The notes under the pieces are model-generated. The model was given only the letters and a program-made list of their open reading frames with translations, searched no databases and was not told where the DNA came from. Positions 1-9,241 of a stretch of 39,805 bases of DNA are shown here, piece by piece. How positions within the stretch are numbered: position 1 is the stretch's first letter; every line of letters begins with the position of its first letter. Source of the DNA: Elusimicrobiota bacterium (GTDB lineage Bacteria > Elusimicrobiota > Elusimicrobia > UBA1565 > UBA9628); the NCBI GenBank assembly GCA_016212825.1, contig JACRDS010000110.1, positions 1 to 39,805 of the forward strand. The letters are read 5' to 3'. The position numbers and the translations under genes are program-made.

Positions 1-3000
1 AGCGCTCCGGGACAGACTCGGGGTCGATCCCTTTGTACTTTTCATAGACCTCCCGCAGTCCTTGCCTCCTTTCCTCTCCGCGCGCGACCAGGTCCTCCCA
101 GAAGCCTATGTCCAGCTGGTCGTCCTTGTTGTTCTTATAGTTCCTCTTCACATAGGCCTTGAGCTCCTCGGGGTGGCCGGTGAGCTTGCGGATGTCCTTG
201 GCATGACCCTCATAATCCATCCAGGCCAGATAGGCCTCGAAGCTGCGTTCGCCGCTCACGGAGGTGTCGCCCTTCGTGATGAGCTCCTTGGTCAGGTTGA
301 ACTTGTTGAGCATGGCGTCGATGGCTTTTCCGGTCTCCGCGCCGGCCTTGTGTCCGCGGACCTCGAGCATGACCGTCCCGCCCTTGGCGCCGGTCTTGGC
401 GAAGTCGTAGAGGTGCTGGAGCTCGTGGGCCAGCGTCTGCACGAGCTCCGCCGAGGGGATGTCGGCGTATTTCCGGCTCAGGATGATCTCCTTGGTCTGG
501 GGGTCGTAGGCCCCGTAGGCCTCGTGGCGCTTGCCGTCCTTGTCGATCCAGACCAGCTCGTCGGGCCGGTCCTCGAAGCGCATCTTCTTGACCACCTCGG
601 GGTCGCGTAGGACCTCGTTGATGTGCCTGAGCTCGGGAGTGCTGTCAAAGGCGGCCTCGAGGAATCTGCGCATGACCGCGATCTTGGCGTCGAAGAGGGC
701 GGGGTCGAGGGTGTCTCCCTTGCCCCGGCTCGGGCCGTCCCCGCTCTCGGAGATCCGGGGGCCGCGGGCTTTCGCGCGCAGGCCCGCGACCAGCGCTTCT
801 TGGAGGCCCTTAGGCAGGGCCTCGCCTTTCTTGAGCCCCAGCTCATGGGCAAGCTCGCGCAGGGCCTTGGCCTGGTCCTTGGCGAAGAGGTTTTTGACGG
901 CGAGGTCTACGGCGCGGCCCTCCCTGTCGAGGGTCAGCATGAGCCCGCCGTCCAGGTCGAACACCAAAGTCTGGCCATCAGCGCCCTGCCCGCGCCAGAG
1001 CCCCGGCTCCCCGGGCTGGCTGCCGGCAAGCCGCGCCGCCGCGGCCTCGAACTCCGCGAGCGTCTTGGCGCCCACGTCCCCATGCTTGAGGAAGTTCTCC
1101 ATCAGCTCCGCAGGCGAGTTGAAGCGGGTCTGGGCGGGGAGCTCTCCCTGGAAGAGCACCTTGCCGCTGGCGGTGTCCACGATCGCCACCCGGCCGGGAT
1201 TCTTGGGGTCCTGGACGCAGGCATAGGGGTTGGCGCCCTTGCCGTCCGGGTCGAGGTGGGAGGCCTTGAGCTTTTCGCCGAGCCCCCCGATGTCGGCCTC
1301 GGCGGCGCCTCCCCGCTTGACCTTCTCCAGGGCGAGGTTGAGCTCAGCCAGTCTGTCGGCGCCGAGCGCGCCGTCGCCGCCGAGCACCTTGTCGAGCGGA
1401 CCGCGCCCGATGCGCGGGTCGGCCGCATGCGGGCTGTCGGTCCCCTTGGGCTTGCCCCCGGCGTACTCCTCCCACTTGAGACCGAAGGCCTTCTTCGGGT
1501 CCCGTGATATCTCCAGGCCCGACCCTTCGATCCACTCGAACTTCTTGGCGAGCTTTTCGAAGCCCGAAATCGGCTTGCCGGCCGCGGCCTTGCCCCGGGG
1601 CTTCTTCATCATCTGGGCGGTCAGCATGTCCACCACGATGCCCGTGGCGTTGCCCAGGAAGGCCTGGACTTTCTCGGGGTTGCGCCAGTCCAGCGTGGCG
1701 ATCTGCTCGGGGAGTTGGGCGAGGCCGCGCGCGGCCTGTATCCTGGAATACATGCCGATGGCGGCGTTGACGCGCTCTCCCACCAGCGCCGCCGTCTTCG
1801 TGCCCGCCCCGAAGAGCCTCATGAGCCCGACCGTGCCGTGCCCGGCGAACATCATCGGCAGGCTCTCGACGGTCCCTTTTCCGAAATCGATGAAGGCGCC
1901 CGCGGCGTAGAGGCCTCCGCGGGCCCAGGAACTATCGGCCTGGGAGCCGATGTGGTAGAGCACGCCCGAGGTGTTGGCGGAGGCCTCCATGCCGTCCTGG
2001 GTCAAGCCCACGCCGCCGGAGAGGTTCTTCTCCTTGGCGCTGAGGTTGGCGTAGATCGTCTTGTTGAGGTTGTTGGGGTCGTACTCGTCGATCTTCCTGG
2101 TGCCTTGCCCGACCTCGATCAAGTGGTCCACCAGCCGGGAGAGGGGAGCTTGGCCGAAGTTGGCCATGCCCTCGACGATGAAGCGGTCGGAGATGTCGCC
2201 CTCCTGGGGACCGGGCCCCAAGAGGTCCGATGACGAGAACATGCCGGTGATGCCGCTGTAGATGCCGCCTCCGAGCTTCATGCCGTAGCCTACGGCCAGC
2301 TTCCCGGTCCCGACCGCTCCGTGCCAGACCGTGCTCCCGGCGGCGATGGCGACCTCCATGACCTTCACGGCGGCGGAGATGACCTCCTTGACGGAGGTCG
2401 TGAAGAAGTAGTCCGCTGCCGTATCGACCCTGAAATCGGAGGCGATGACATGGAGCGCTGCCGGGCCGGCGCTGCCGTCGGGGCCGAGGAGGAAGACCTC
2501 GGTCTTCTTCTGGTAGCCCCATTCCGTCCGGAAGGACTCCAGCGGGTCGCGGTCCCACGCGATCGTGACCTCTTTCTCGACGTACGCGCGCCGGGCCCTC
2601 TCGAACACCCAGCCGCCGGCGGGCTCCTGGGCGAACCGGGCCGGGTCCGTGCGGCGGTAGGAGGTCATCCAGGTATCGAGGACCTTTCCCTCCCGGACCA
2701 AGGCCGCGGCCACCAAGAACTCCGCCCCTTCCCTCATCGCGGAGGGGCAATCCAGGGGCGAAAGGACCGCAGTGTAGACGGTGACGTCGCCGTTGGCCCA
2801 AGTCTCGATGAAGCGCAGGTGGCGGGGGTCTCCTTTCTCCATGTCGAAGGAGAAGCGCCGCCCGAATGCCGTCGCTTCGTGCATGCGGTGAGCCAGGAAC
2901 CGCTCGACATAGTCCCCGTCCTTCGCGGTGAGGAAGTAGATGTTCTGTCCCCTTTCTCTTCGTCTGTCGCCTCCGCCGCCTTTCCTGAAGTAGTTGGGAT

Positions 3001-6000
3001 CCTTGAGGTACTCCATGAGCTTGGTCGTGCGCGCGGCTATGGCCTTGCGGCGCTCCTCCGGGTCCGCGATGGCCGCGATGTCCGAGAGGTCCACCTGGGC
3101 CAGACCGTTCTGGGCCACGCGAGCCGCGAACAGCGCGTCGTCCTGCGCGCTGCCGGCCGCGTCTCCCAGTGCGGCAGTGACCCGGTCGACCTCGCCGGGG
3201 CTTTCCCGTTCGGAGATGAAGTCGAAGCCGGCGACGGAGTGGGAGAGGGACGCGTGGGTCCTCTCCCCGTCGAAGGACTCATCGGTCAGCGAGCCCGCGT
3301 GGGCGCCGTTGACGAAGAACTCCGACTGCGAGAGCATGAGTCCCCCGACCACCCGGCGGCGCTTGGTCTGGACCACGAGGCGTCCGTCGAAGGAGCGGAA
3401 CTCCTCGCTCTCAAGCGTCACGGCGCTGTTGGAGGGGTCTTTCTCCGTCTTGACGACCCGGTAGCCCTTGACCTCCTTGTCCTTGCCCCCCGCATAGAGC
3501 GAGTCGACCAGGCGGGGCGTGTAGTCGTCGAGAGCGTAGGCGACGGGCTTGCCTCCCTTTTCCACGTTCTCGAGCTGGATGAAGCCCTCCGGGGTCTGCA
3601 GGGTGAAGGAGCCCGGCGGAGCCTGTCCGCTGGCGACGAATTCGCGGAGGTCGTTCTGGAAGCGCTCCCGCGCCTCGACCATGGCGAAATAATCCTGGTT
3701 GGTCTCGCGGAGCTTGGCCTCCCTCTCTCCCAGAGCGGCCAGGGTCCGGCGGTGCTCTTGGACCAGGGCGTTGATGTCCGCCAGGACCGCGCGGGTCTCC
3801 TCGCCTCCCGTCATCTCGGCCATGAGCGCGAGGACTTCGTCCTGGGCCATGGGAGGCAAGCCGGCGGGCCGGGACTTCTGCCTGCGCTCGAGTTCCTCTT
3901 TGAACGACTGCATCTCCTTGGAGCCGGCGAGGGTGTCCTGGAGCGCCTTCATCTTATCGTCGAAGCCGCGCACGGCGGCGAGATACTCATCTTCGATCTT
4001 CCCCTTCTCCCTGATGGCAAGGCCGACGTCGAGCTCGAGATCGGAGAGGAACTCGAGCGCGCCCGCGGCCTTGGAGGCCCAGTCGCCGCGCTTGAGGGCG
4101 TCGTCGCGTCTCTTGCGCAGCTCCTCCGCCGCGGCTAGGGCGCCCTTGCCTCCCTTGTCGAGATACTTTTGGATCAGGGCCTCGGTGCCGTCCAAGGCGG
4201 CTGCGAGCGATGCCTCCTGGCGCAGTTCGAGCATCTCCCGCTTGGCCAGGTCCGAGACCCACGGGAAACCGGACAGAGAAGCGAAGAAGGCGAGCTTGCT
4301 CTGCCGCATCCAGCCGGGCTCCGGTTGGTCGCCCGGCGCGAGGCGCCGCTTGACGATCTCGGCCATCGACTGTTCGAACTCACGGCCCAGCTGTTTGCAG
4401 GAGGTGTGTCTGTCGTCCGCGGCTTCTCCGAAAGCCCTATTGTGTGAGGAGAGCTTGATGCGCGCCATCCGGTCGGCCAGCAGATAGAACGCTTCGGGGT
4501 CCGAAGCCTCAAGGGTCAGCAGGTCCGCCTTAATGCCTCCCGAGTTGAATTCGACGAGGAGTTGGCCGGCCAGGCTACTGAACTCGTCGAGGTCCTGCTG
4601 GCCCGCGGCCTTTTGGGAGCGCAGGAGGACCTCGAGCTTGGCGCTCAGCGCCTGCCAGCGTCGAGCGCGGTCCTGGCGGGCAAGATCATCCGGCGTCCCA
4701 GGGCGGTCTTTCTTGTTCTTCTCGTTGTTGCAGAGTGAAGCCAGGAACGCCGCGATGGCGCGGTCGGTCTCCTCTTCGCCGAGGGCGAGCTTCGCCGCGG
4801 CCAAGCGCACGAGGCTTTCGACCTCCTTGGGGTCGCGGCTGGCCGATATTCTCCTGAGGCCGGCAAGGAATTCTTCCATGGCTTTGACCGCGGGAGCCAG
4901 GGCCTTCCTATCCCCCTCATCGGTGACTGCGGCCAGGCGCCACCCCAGCCCGCTATCCTCCAGGACGCCTCCCGTGGGGAGTTGCTGCTTGAGATCGGCG
5001 ATGACCTGCTCGAGCTTCCCGAGGAGATCCTTCCCCGCCTGCGTGCGCGGGGCCCACCCCGGCGGAGGCTTCCAATCCAGGCGGGAGAGGGATTCCGCCG
5101 TTCCCCGCACGAGCTCGGTATCGAGGAGCCGGGGATTGTTCCCGGCGATACCCCTGTTGGTCCCGAGTTTCTCGATGGCGTCTTGGGCATCTTTCCCGGC
5201 GAGGTATTTCTCGAGCCAGGGATGCTCCATGAAGAGCAGGGAGACCCGCTGCTGGATCTCGGCGGCGGTCGCGCGGTCGCGGGGCTTCTCCTGGCTCAAG
5301 GCACGGTACTCAGCGAGGAAGGGAGCCTGATTCCGCTCGATGGCGGCGTCGGCGTCGGCAAGCCACTTTTCGAAGCCCGGCTCCAGGGGCAGAAGGCCGG
5401 GGGTCTTGTTCTTGTCTACCCAGGGGTGACTATCCGTGATGAGCCGCACGACATCCGGCCCCGTCGTGAGCTCGAAAAGGAGCTGGCGGACGGGCATGAA
5501 GCGCTTGGCCAGGACCTCCCGGTGGTTGGCCTGGTAGGTCGCCCATTCGAGGTAGCGGGCCGCGCGCAGGGCAGGGCCTTCCGTCTCATCGGGGCCCGCC
5601 GTGAAGCTTCGGATCAGCTTCTCTATATCGGCGGTGAGCGAGACCCGCGGCTTCTCTCCGGGGGAGTCCGCCTTCTTATCGTCCGTTTCGGCTTGTTCCG
5701 TCTTGGTCTTCCCGCCTCCGGCCTGGAGTTCCCGCTCCAGGCCCGCGAGCTGCTCGGCCAGCCCCTTGAGGGTCTCTCCGTCGAGGGGATCGCCCTTCTT
5801 GTAGAAGTTCTTGAACGGGTTGGGCTTGTCCGCGTCCACGCGCGGATAGCTCTCGCTCCACTTGAGGCTGATGCCCTTCTTCTCGATGTCGGTCAGCCAT
5901 GCCTTGACCCGCGGGTCGTCCTTGTAGCGGGGGTCCGTCTGCAGGGCGTCGAAGCGGCGCACCAGGTCCTCGTAGCGGTCCAGGCAGCCGGGCGGGCCCT

Positions 6001-7054
6001 TGAGCGCCTTGCAGAAATCCGGATAGCGGGCGTTGTCCGGGATGCGGGGCAGCACCTCCATGAAGAACCGAGTGACGCTGGCGGTCATGACCTTGCCGCT
6101 CTTGTCCTTGAAGTCCGCGCCGTCGAAGGCCAGGCCCTTGAGGGACGAGTCCAGGCTCTCGAAATACTCCATGGCGAAGCGGATGCGGTTGTCCCCAGCC
6201 TGGGCGCGCAGGACCCGATCCATCTCGGCGGGCGTGGAGGGCATGGCGAAGTCGAACGACCAGCCTTTGCCGGCTCCCCGGCCTTTGTCCCGCACGCTGT
6301 CGGGCTGTCCGGAACCTGCCGCCTCGACGTCCTTCCCGGTCTCCAGGTCCTTGGCCTGCCGCCGGTATCTGTCGAGATCGAACTCCTTCCCATTCATGAC
6401 CCCGCCGCGCTCCGGGGCCGGCGGCCGCGCATCGGGCTCCTCGCCCTGCGCGAGGCGGCGGATGTCCTCGGCGGTGAGATTCTGCGGCGGACGCTTTTCC
6501 TTGGGCGTCTGCTCCTCTGGGGGGGGCGGCTTGTTGGAGGCCAGCCGCTTGTCCGCGGCCTTGAACAGGTCCCTCATGGCGTAGAGGTGGAGGATGATGT
6601 CATCGAGGCCGCCGCTGGCGCGGCCCCGGTCGAGGTCCGTGGCGTTGGAATCAAGCAGGGCTTGCTTATGCTTGCTCAGGAAGCCCACCGCTTTCCGTGT
6701 CTCGCGCTGGACCGAGGAGATATCGCTCTCGTACCAGTAGTCCTCGAGGCCGGCGAACACCTTCGGCGAGAGGCGGTCCATCGACTCCAGCGCGGCGGTG
6801 AGCTCGCGGAGCCGGGCATCGGTGAGGGGAGGGCGGTCGGGACGAGGCCCCTTCTTCGAGGAATAGTCATCCCACTGCGTCCACCACTTCGCCAGGTCCG
6901 TGCGGTATTGCAGCAGGGTGTTCTTCGACCTGTCGTACTCTGCAATCTCCGCGGCAGAGACGGAGGGAGTCGTGGAGGCCTCGCGCGCGCCTGCGGAACC
7001 GGAGGGGAAGGTCAAGAGCGTCGCGAGGAGAAGAGCGGCGATGGGATTCCGCAT
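1..7054 (-). CDS. Giant secreted protein with a C-terminal HExxH metalloprotease-like domain (partial)
   Basis: Reading the minus strand from the ATG at 7054, I find no in-frame stop to the left edge, giving about 2,351 codons with the C-terminus missing. The first 23 residues look like a Sec signal peptide (MRNPIAALLLATLLTF, then a small-residue stretch ending in Ala), so export is likely. Most of the chain is charged, helical and low in Cys, and I recognise no family in it. A Gly-rich hydrophobic stretch lies around residues 1550-1605. Near residue 2210 (bases 427-413) is AHELQHLYD, a zinc-binding HExxH motif; a Glu about 20 residues later (LEVRGHKAG) could be the third ligand, as in gluzincins. 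That chemistry is inferred from the motif only. A good promoter lies upstream, but no clear Shine-Dalgarno site precedes the ATG. Substrate and role are unknown; a giant surface or secreted protease is one reading, a structural protein with a decayed domain another. Confidence 0.85.
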   Translation of the reverse strand, partial: MRNPIAALLLATLLTFPSGSAGAREASTTPSVSAAEIAEYDRSKNTLLQYRTDLAKWWTQWDDYSSKKGPRPDRPPLTDARLRELTAALESMDRLSPKVFAGLEDYWYESDISSVQRETRKAVGFLSKHKQALLDSNATDLDRGRASGGLDDIILHLYAMRDLFKAADKRLASNKPPPPEEQTPKEKRPPQNLTAEDIRRLAQGEEPDARPPAPERGGVMNGKEFDLDRYRRQAKDLETGKDVEAAGSGQPDSVRDKGRGAGKGWSFDFAMPSTPAEMDRVLRAQAGDNRIRFAMEYFESLDSSLKGLAFDGADFKDKSGKVMTASVTRFFMEVLPRIPDNARYPDFCKALKGPPGCLDRYEDLVRRFDALQTDPRYKDDPRVKAWLTDIEKKGISLKWSESYPRVDADKPNPFKNFYKKGDPLDGETLKGLAEQLAGLERELQAGGGKTKTEQAETDDKKADSPGEKPRVSLTADIEKLIRSFTAGPDETEGPALRAARYLEWATYQANHREVLAKRFMPVRQLLFELTTGPDVVRLITDSHPWVDKNKTPGLLPLEPGFEKWLADADAAIERNQAPFLAEYRALSQEKPRDRATAAEIQQRVSLLFMEHPWLEKYLAGKDAQDAIEKLGTNRGIAGNNPRLLDTELVRGTAESLSRLDWKPPPGWAPRTQAGKDLLGKLEQVIADLKQQLPTGGVLEDSGLGWRLAAVTDEGDRKALAPAVKAMEEFLAGLRRISASRDPKEVESLVRLAAAKLALGEEETDRAIAAFLASLCNNEKNKKDRPGTPDDLARQDRARRWQALSAKLEVLLRSQKAAGQQDLDEFSSLAGQLLVEFNSGGIKADLLTLEASDPEAFYLLADRMARIKLSSHNRAFGEAADDRHTSCKQLGREFEQSMAEIVKRRLAPGDQPEPGWMRQSKLAFFASLSGFPWVSDLAKREMLELRQEASLAAALDGTEALIQKYLDKGGKGALAAAEELRKRRDDALKRGDWASKAAGALEFLSDLELDVGLAIREKGKIEDEYLAAVRGFDDKMKALQDTLAGSKEMQSFKEELERRQKSRPAGLPPMAQDEVLALMAEMTGGEETRAVLADINALVQEHRRTLAALGEREAKLRETNQDYFAMVEARERFQNDLREFVASGQAPPGSFTLQTPEGFIQLENVEKGGKPVAYALDDYTPRLVDSLYAGGKDKEVKGYRVVKTEKDPSNSAVTLESEEFRSFDGRLVVQTKRRRVVGGLMLSQSEFFVNGAHAGSLTDESFDGERTHASLSHSVAGFDFISERESPGEVDRVTAALGDAAGSAQDDALFAARVAQNGLAQVDLSDIAAIADPEERRKAIAARTTKLMEYLKDPNYFRKGGGGDRRRERGQNIYFLTAKDGDYVERFLAHRMHEATAFGRRFSFDMEKGDPRHLRFIETWANGDVTVYTAVLSPLDCPSAMREGAEFLVAAALVREGKVLDTWMTSYRRTDPARFAQEPAGGWVFERARRAYVEKEVTIAWDRDPLESFRTEWGYQKKTEVFLLGPDGSAGPAALHVIASDFRVDTAADYFFTTSVKEVISAAVKVMEVAIAAGSTVWHGAVGTGKLAVGYGMKLGGGIYSGITGMFSSSDLLGPGPQEGDISDRFIVEGMANFGQAPLSRLVDHLIEVGQGTRKIDEYDPNNLNKTIYANLSAKEKNLSGGVGLTQDGMEASANTSGVLYHIGSQADSSWARGGLYAAGAFIDFGKGTVESLPMMFAGHGTVGLMRLFGAGTKTAALVGERVNAAIGMYSRIQAARGLAQLPEQIATLDWRNPEKVQAFLGNATGIVVDMLTAQMMKKPRGKAAAGKPISGFEKLAKKFEWIEGSGLEISRDPKKAFGLKWEEYAGGKPKGTDSPHAADPRIGRGPLDKVLGGDGALGADRLAELNLALEKVKRGGAAEADIGGLGEKLKASHLDPDGKGANPYACVQDPKNPGRVAIVDTASGKVLFQGELPAQTRFNSPAELMENFLKHGDVGAKTLAEFEAAAARLAGSQPGEPGLWRGQGADGQTLVFDLDGGLMLTLDREGRAVDLAVKNLFAKDQAKALRELAHELGLKKGEALPKGLQEALVAGLRAKARGPRISESGDGPSRGKGDTLDPALFDAKIAVMRRFLEAAFDSTPELRHINEVLRDPEVVKKMRFEDRPDELVWIDKDGKRHEAYGAYDPQTKEIILSRKYADIPSAELVQTLAHELQHLYDFAKTGAKGGTVMLEVRGHKAGAETGKAIDAMLNKFNLTKELITKGDTSVSGERSFEAYLAWMDYEGHAKDIRKLTGHPEELKAYVKRNYKNNKDDQLDIGFWEDLVARGEERRQGLREVYEKYKGIDPESVPER

Positions 7055-7078
7055 AATCCGGTGCCGATATGCTTCAGA

Positions 7079-7107
7079 AGTATAGCCCCGCAGATGAGCC
7101 ATTGCAA
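7079..7107 (-). promoter_or_regulatory. Sigma70-type promoter for the giant secreted protein
   Basis: On the minus strand TTGCAA (7107-7102) and TATACT (7084-7079) are separated by exactly 17 nt. The predicted start is near 7072, giving a leader of about 18 nt before the ATG at 7054. Confidence 0.6.
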
Positions 7108-7217
7108 GACGGCTAGCCGGGCCCCGGCTTCATCCGCGCCATGCCTGCTCCCGGTAATGTACTATATCGCTTGCGGTCCCCCTCGGGGCCCGCGCCCGAG
7201 CGCGCGCAGGAGGTCTT

Positions 7218-8267
7218 ATGTCCGACGATGCCTGGCTGGAATCCCTGAAGGTCCCGGCGTCTTTGAGCAGCGTGGACTACGAGTATTCGGCCGACCGCCG
7301 GGCGCTCGAAGCGGTCAAGGCTGTGCCCGGGGCCAGCGCCCTGTGCGCCAAGCTCACCGCCTTCGCTTTGGAGGGGCACAAGGCCGAACTCCTGGGCCGG
7401 GCGGTCAAGGTCTCGGCCAAGCAGTTCCCGGAGATCGACCGCCTGCGGCTCAAGGCGGCCGAGGTGCTGGGCATCAGCGCGCCGCCCGTCTTCGTCCTGG
7501 AGGCGCCCGTGCTCAACGCCTTCACCCTGGGCCCGGACGCGGAGAACTCCTTCATCATACTCACCCGGGCCCTGGTCCAGGAGGCCAAGCCCCGGGAGCT
7601 CCTGTACGTGATCGGCCACGAGATGGGGCACGTGAAGTCCCGGCACTCCCTCTACATCACAGTGGCCGTGCTCCTGGCCAACACGGGGCTCTTCGCGGCC
7701 GGCGCTTTGGCCGTGCCCGGCGTGCGCCAGCTCCTGGCGCTCCTCAAGCCGGCGCTCGAGGTGGCTCTGTTCGGCTGGCTGCGCCGTGCCGAGATCTCCT
7801 GCGACCGGGCCGGGCTCATCGCCAGCCAGGACCTGCCCGGCGCGCAGAGGGCACTGCTCCTGCTGGCCTGCGGCTCCCGCGACCTGGCCGACCGCATCGA
7901 CCTCGAGGAGTACGAGAAGCAGCGCCAGGAGCTCTCCGAGTCCGTGGGCAAGTGGCGCCAGCTCTTCCAGACCCATCCCCATCTGCCCAAGCGCGTCAAG
8001 GCCCTGGAGCTCTTCGCGGGCAGCGCTCCTTACGGGCGGCTGGTCTCGGGCGCCGCCGGCGGTCCGGACCTGGCGTCCTTGGACGCGGAATGCGCCAAGG
8101 TGCTCGACGACTTCGAGGGGGCCAAGGCGGCGGCCGGCTCGGCGCTGGACTGGGGCCGCAAGGTCCTGGGAGCGGGCCTGGGCGCCGTCGCGGACGGCTT
8201 GGCCGCGGCCTCGGAGACCGTCAAGCCCTCCGAGGACAAGGGGAAGAAGCCCCGCGGCCAGGCCTGA
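7218..8267 (+). CDS. M48-family zinc metallopeptidase
   Basis: 349 residues. The zinc site is GHEMGH (His134, Glu135, His138), and the third-ligand motif AEISCDRAGL (Glu192) is typical of M48 peptidases of the Ste24/HtpX/YcaL type. A hydrophobic stretch at about residues 146-185 lies between the two motifs and may be a membrane hairpin; there is no N-terminal signal peptide, so the protein is probably cytoplasmic or on the inner face of the membrane. The start is supported by AGGAGG at 7208-7213 just before the ATG. A THPHLPKRVKAL motif after the active site matches the substrate-cleft region of the family and recurs in the M48-TerB protein at 35603-36835, so the two are paralogues. The gene is transcribed divergently from the giant secreted protein. 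Its substrate is unknown; protein quality control is the usual family role. Confidence 0.9.
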   Translation: MSDDAWLESLKVPASLSSVDYEYSADRRALEAVKAVPGASALCAKLTAFALEGHKAELLGRAVKVSAKQFPEIDRLRLKAAEVLGISAPPVFVLEAPVLNAFTLGPDAENSFIILTRALVQEAKPRELLYVIGHEMGHVKSRHSLYITVAVLLANTGLFAAGALAVPGVRQLLALLKPALEVALFGWLRRAEISCDRAGLIASQDLPGAQRALLLLACGSRDLADRIDLEEYEKQRQELSESVGKWRQLFQTHPHLPKRVKALELFAGSAPYGRLVSGAAGGPDLASLDAECAKVLDDFEGAKAAAGSALDWGRKVLGAGLGAVADGLAAASETVKPSEDKGKKPRGQA

Positions 8268-8310
8268 CCGGCCCGGCCTCAGAGCTTGCCGCGTCCCTTC
8301 GGGGGAGCGC

Positions 8311-9219
8311 TCACGCCTCGCAGTCCGGCTCCACGAACTGCCAGCGCACCTCGGGGAAGCGCGCCTTGACCGCGGCCTCGATGCGGTTGGTCGCGGCGAT
8401 GAGCGCGTCCACCTCCCGGACTGACCCCGGGTGGACCTTGTAGCTGAGCAGGACCTCCTGGGCGCCGGTATGGATGGCCAGCAGGCGCAGGACCCGGCCG
8501 CCCGGGAGCTCGGAGGCGACCAGGCTCTCCACGTAGGAGCGGTAGTCCCGGGACGGCGCCTCTCCGACCAGGAGGGACTTGATCTCCATGGCCAGGAGGG
8601 CCGCGACCGCCACCAGGACCAGGCCCACCACGATGGAGCCCAGGGCGTCCCAGGACGGGTCGCCCGTGGCCCAGGAGAGCGCCAGGGCCGCGGTCGCCGC
8701 GCCCAGGCCCAGGAGCGCGGCAATGTCCTCCATGAAGACCACCATCAGATCCACGGCCGCGGCTTTGCGGAACCACTCCCAGAGGCTGGCGAAGCGGTTC
8801 TGGGCGCGTACTTCGCGCAGGCAGGCCCGGAAGGAATAGGACTCCAGGGCCAGGCTCACGAGCAGGATGGCCAGAGCCAGAGCGGGATGCTCCAGGGGCT
8901 GGCGGGCGTGGAGCTTGTGGACGCCTTCATAGACGGCGAAGAGCCCGCCCAAGGAGAAGAGGAGCACGGCCACCAGGAAGGACCAGAAGAAGGCTTCCCG
9001 ACCGTAGCCCAGGGGATGGCTTTCGCTGGGTTGCCTGCGCGCGGCGCGCTGTCCGACCAGCAGGAGTACCTGGTTGCCGGTGTCCACCACGCTGTGGATG
9101 GCCTCGGCGAGGAGGGCCGCGCTGCCCGAGACCGCGGCGCCCGCGAACTTGGCCAGGGCGATGCCCAGGTTGGCGCCCAGGGCGATGACCACGACCCGCG
9201 CGGATCCGCCGGAGCTCAT
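8311..9219 (-). CDS. Cation diffusion facilitator (CDF) family transporter
   Basis: 302 residues with about six hydrophobic segments. It shows the CDF metal-site pattern in the second helix (HSVVD, His42/Asp46) and the sequence HPLGYGRE (residues 68-75) followed by FFWSF, which resembles the SLC30A9/ZNT9-like branch. The second metal-site helix reads MEDIAALLG rather than the usual HxxxD, also seen in that branch as I recall it. After residue 200 comes a cytoplasmic alpha/beta tail. CDF proteins export divalent metals such as Zn, Co, Mn or Fe in exchange for protons; the metal cannot be told here. The gene begins 22 nt after uvrB on the same strand and may be cotranscribed with it, though an AT-rich TAATAT lies in the gap. 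Confidence 0.9.
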   Translation of the reverse strand: MSSGGSARVVVIALGANLGIALAKFAGAAVSGSAALLAEAIHSVVDTGNQVLLLVGQRAARRQPSESHPLGYGREAFFWSFLVAVLLFSLGGLFAVYEGVHKLHARQPLEHPALALAILLVSLALESYSFRACLREVRAQNRFASLWEWFRKAAAVDLMVVFMEDIAALLGLGAATAALALSWATGDPSWDALGSIVVGLVLVAVAALLAMEIKSLLVGEAPSRDYRSYVESLVASELPGGRVLRLLAIHTGAQEVLLSYKVHPGSVREVDALIAATNRIEAAVKARFPEVRWQFVEPDCEA

Positions 9220-9241
9220 GACGTCCGAGATATTACCAAAA

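Noticed and set aside
2321-4138. A 605-codon plus-strand open frame
   Set aside because: Antisense to the giant secreted protein, no recognisable domain or ribosome site.
8268-8310. Possible terminator between the convergent M48 and CDF genes
   Set aside because: GC-rich, but I could not form a convincing stem with a T-run.
4982-8443. A 1,153-codon plus-strand open frame
   Set aside because: It is antisense to the giant protein and then runs through the M48 gene in another frame. Its translation is low-complexity (Gly/Arg/Leu/Val-rich) with no motifs; long antisense frames are expected at this GC content.
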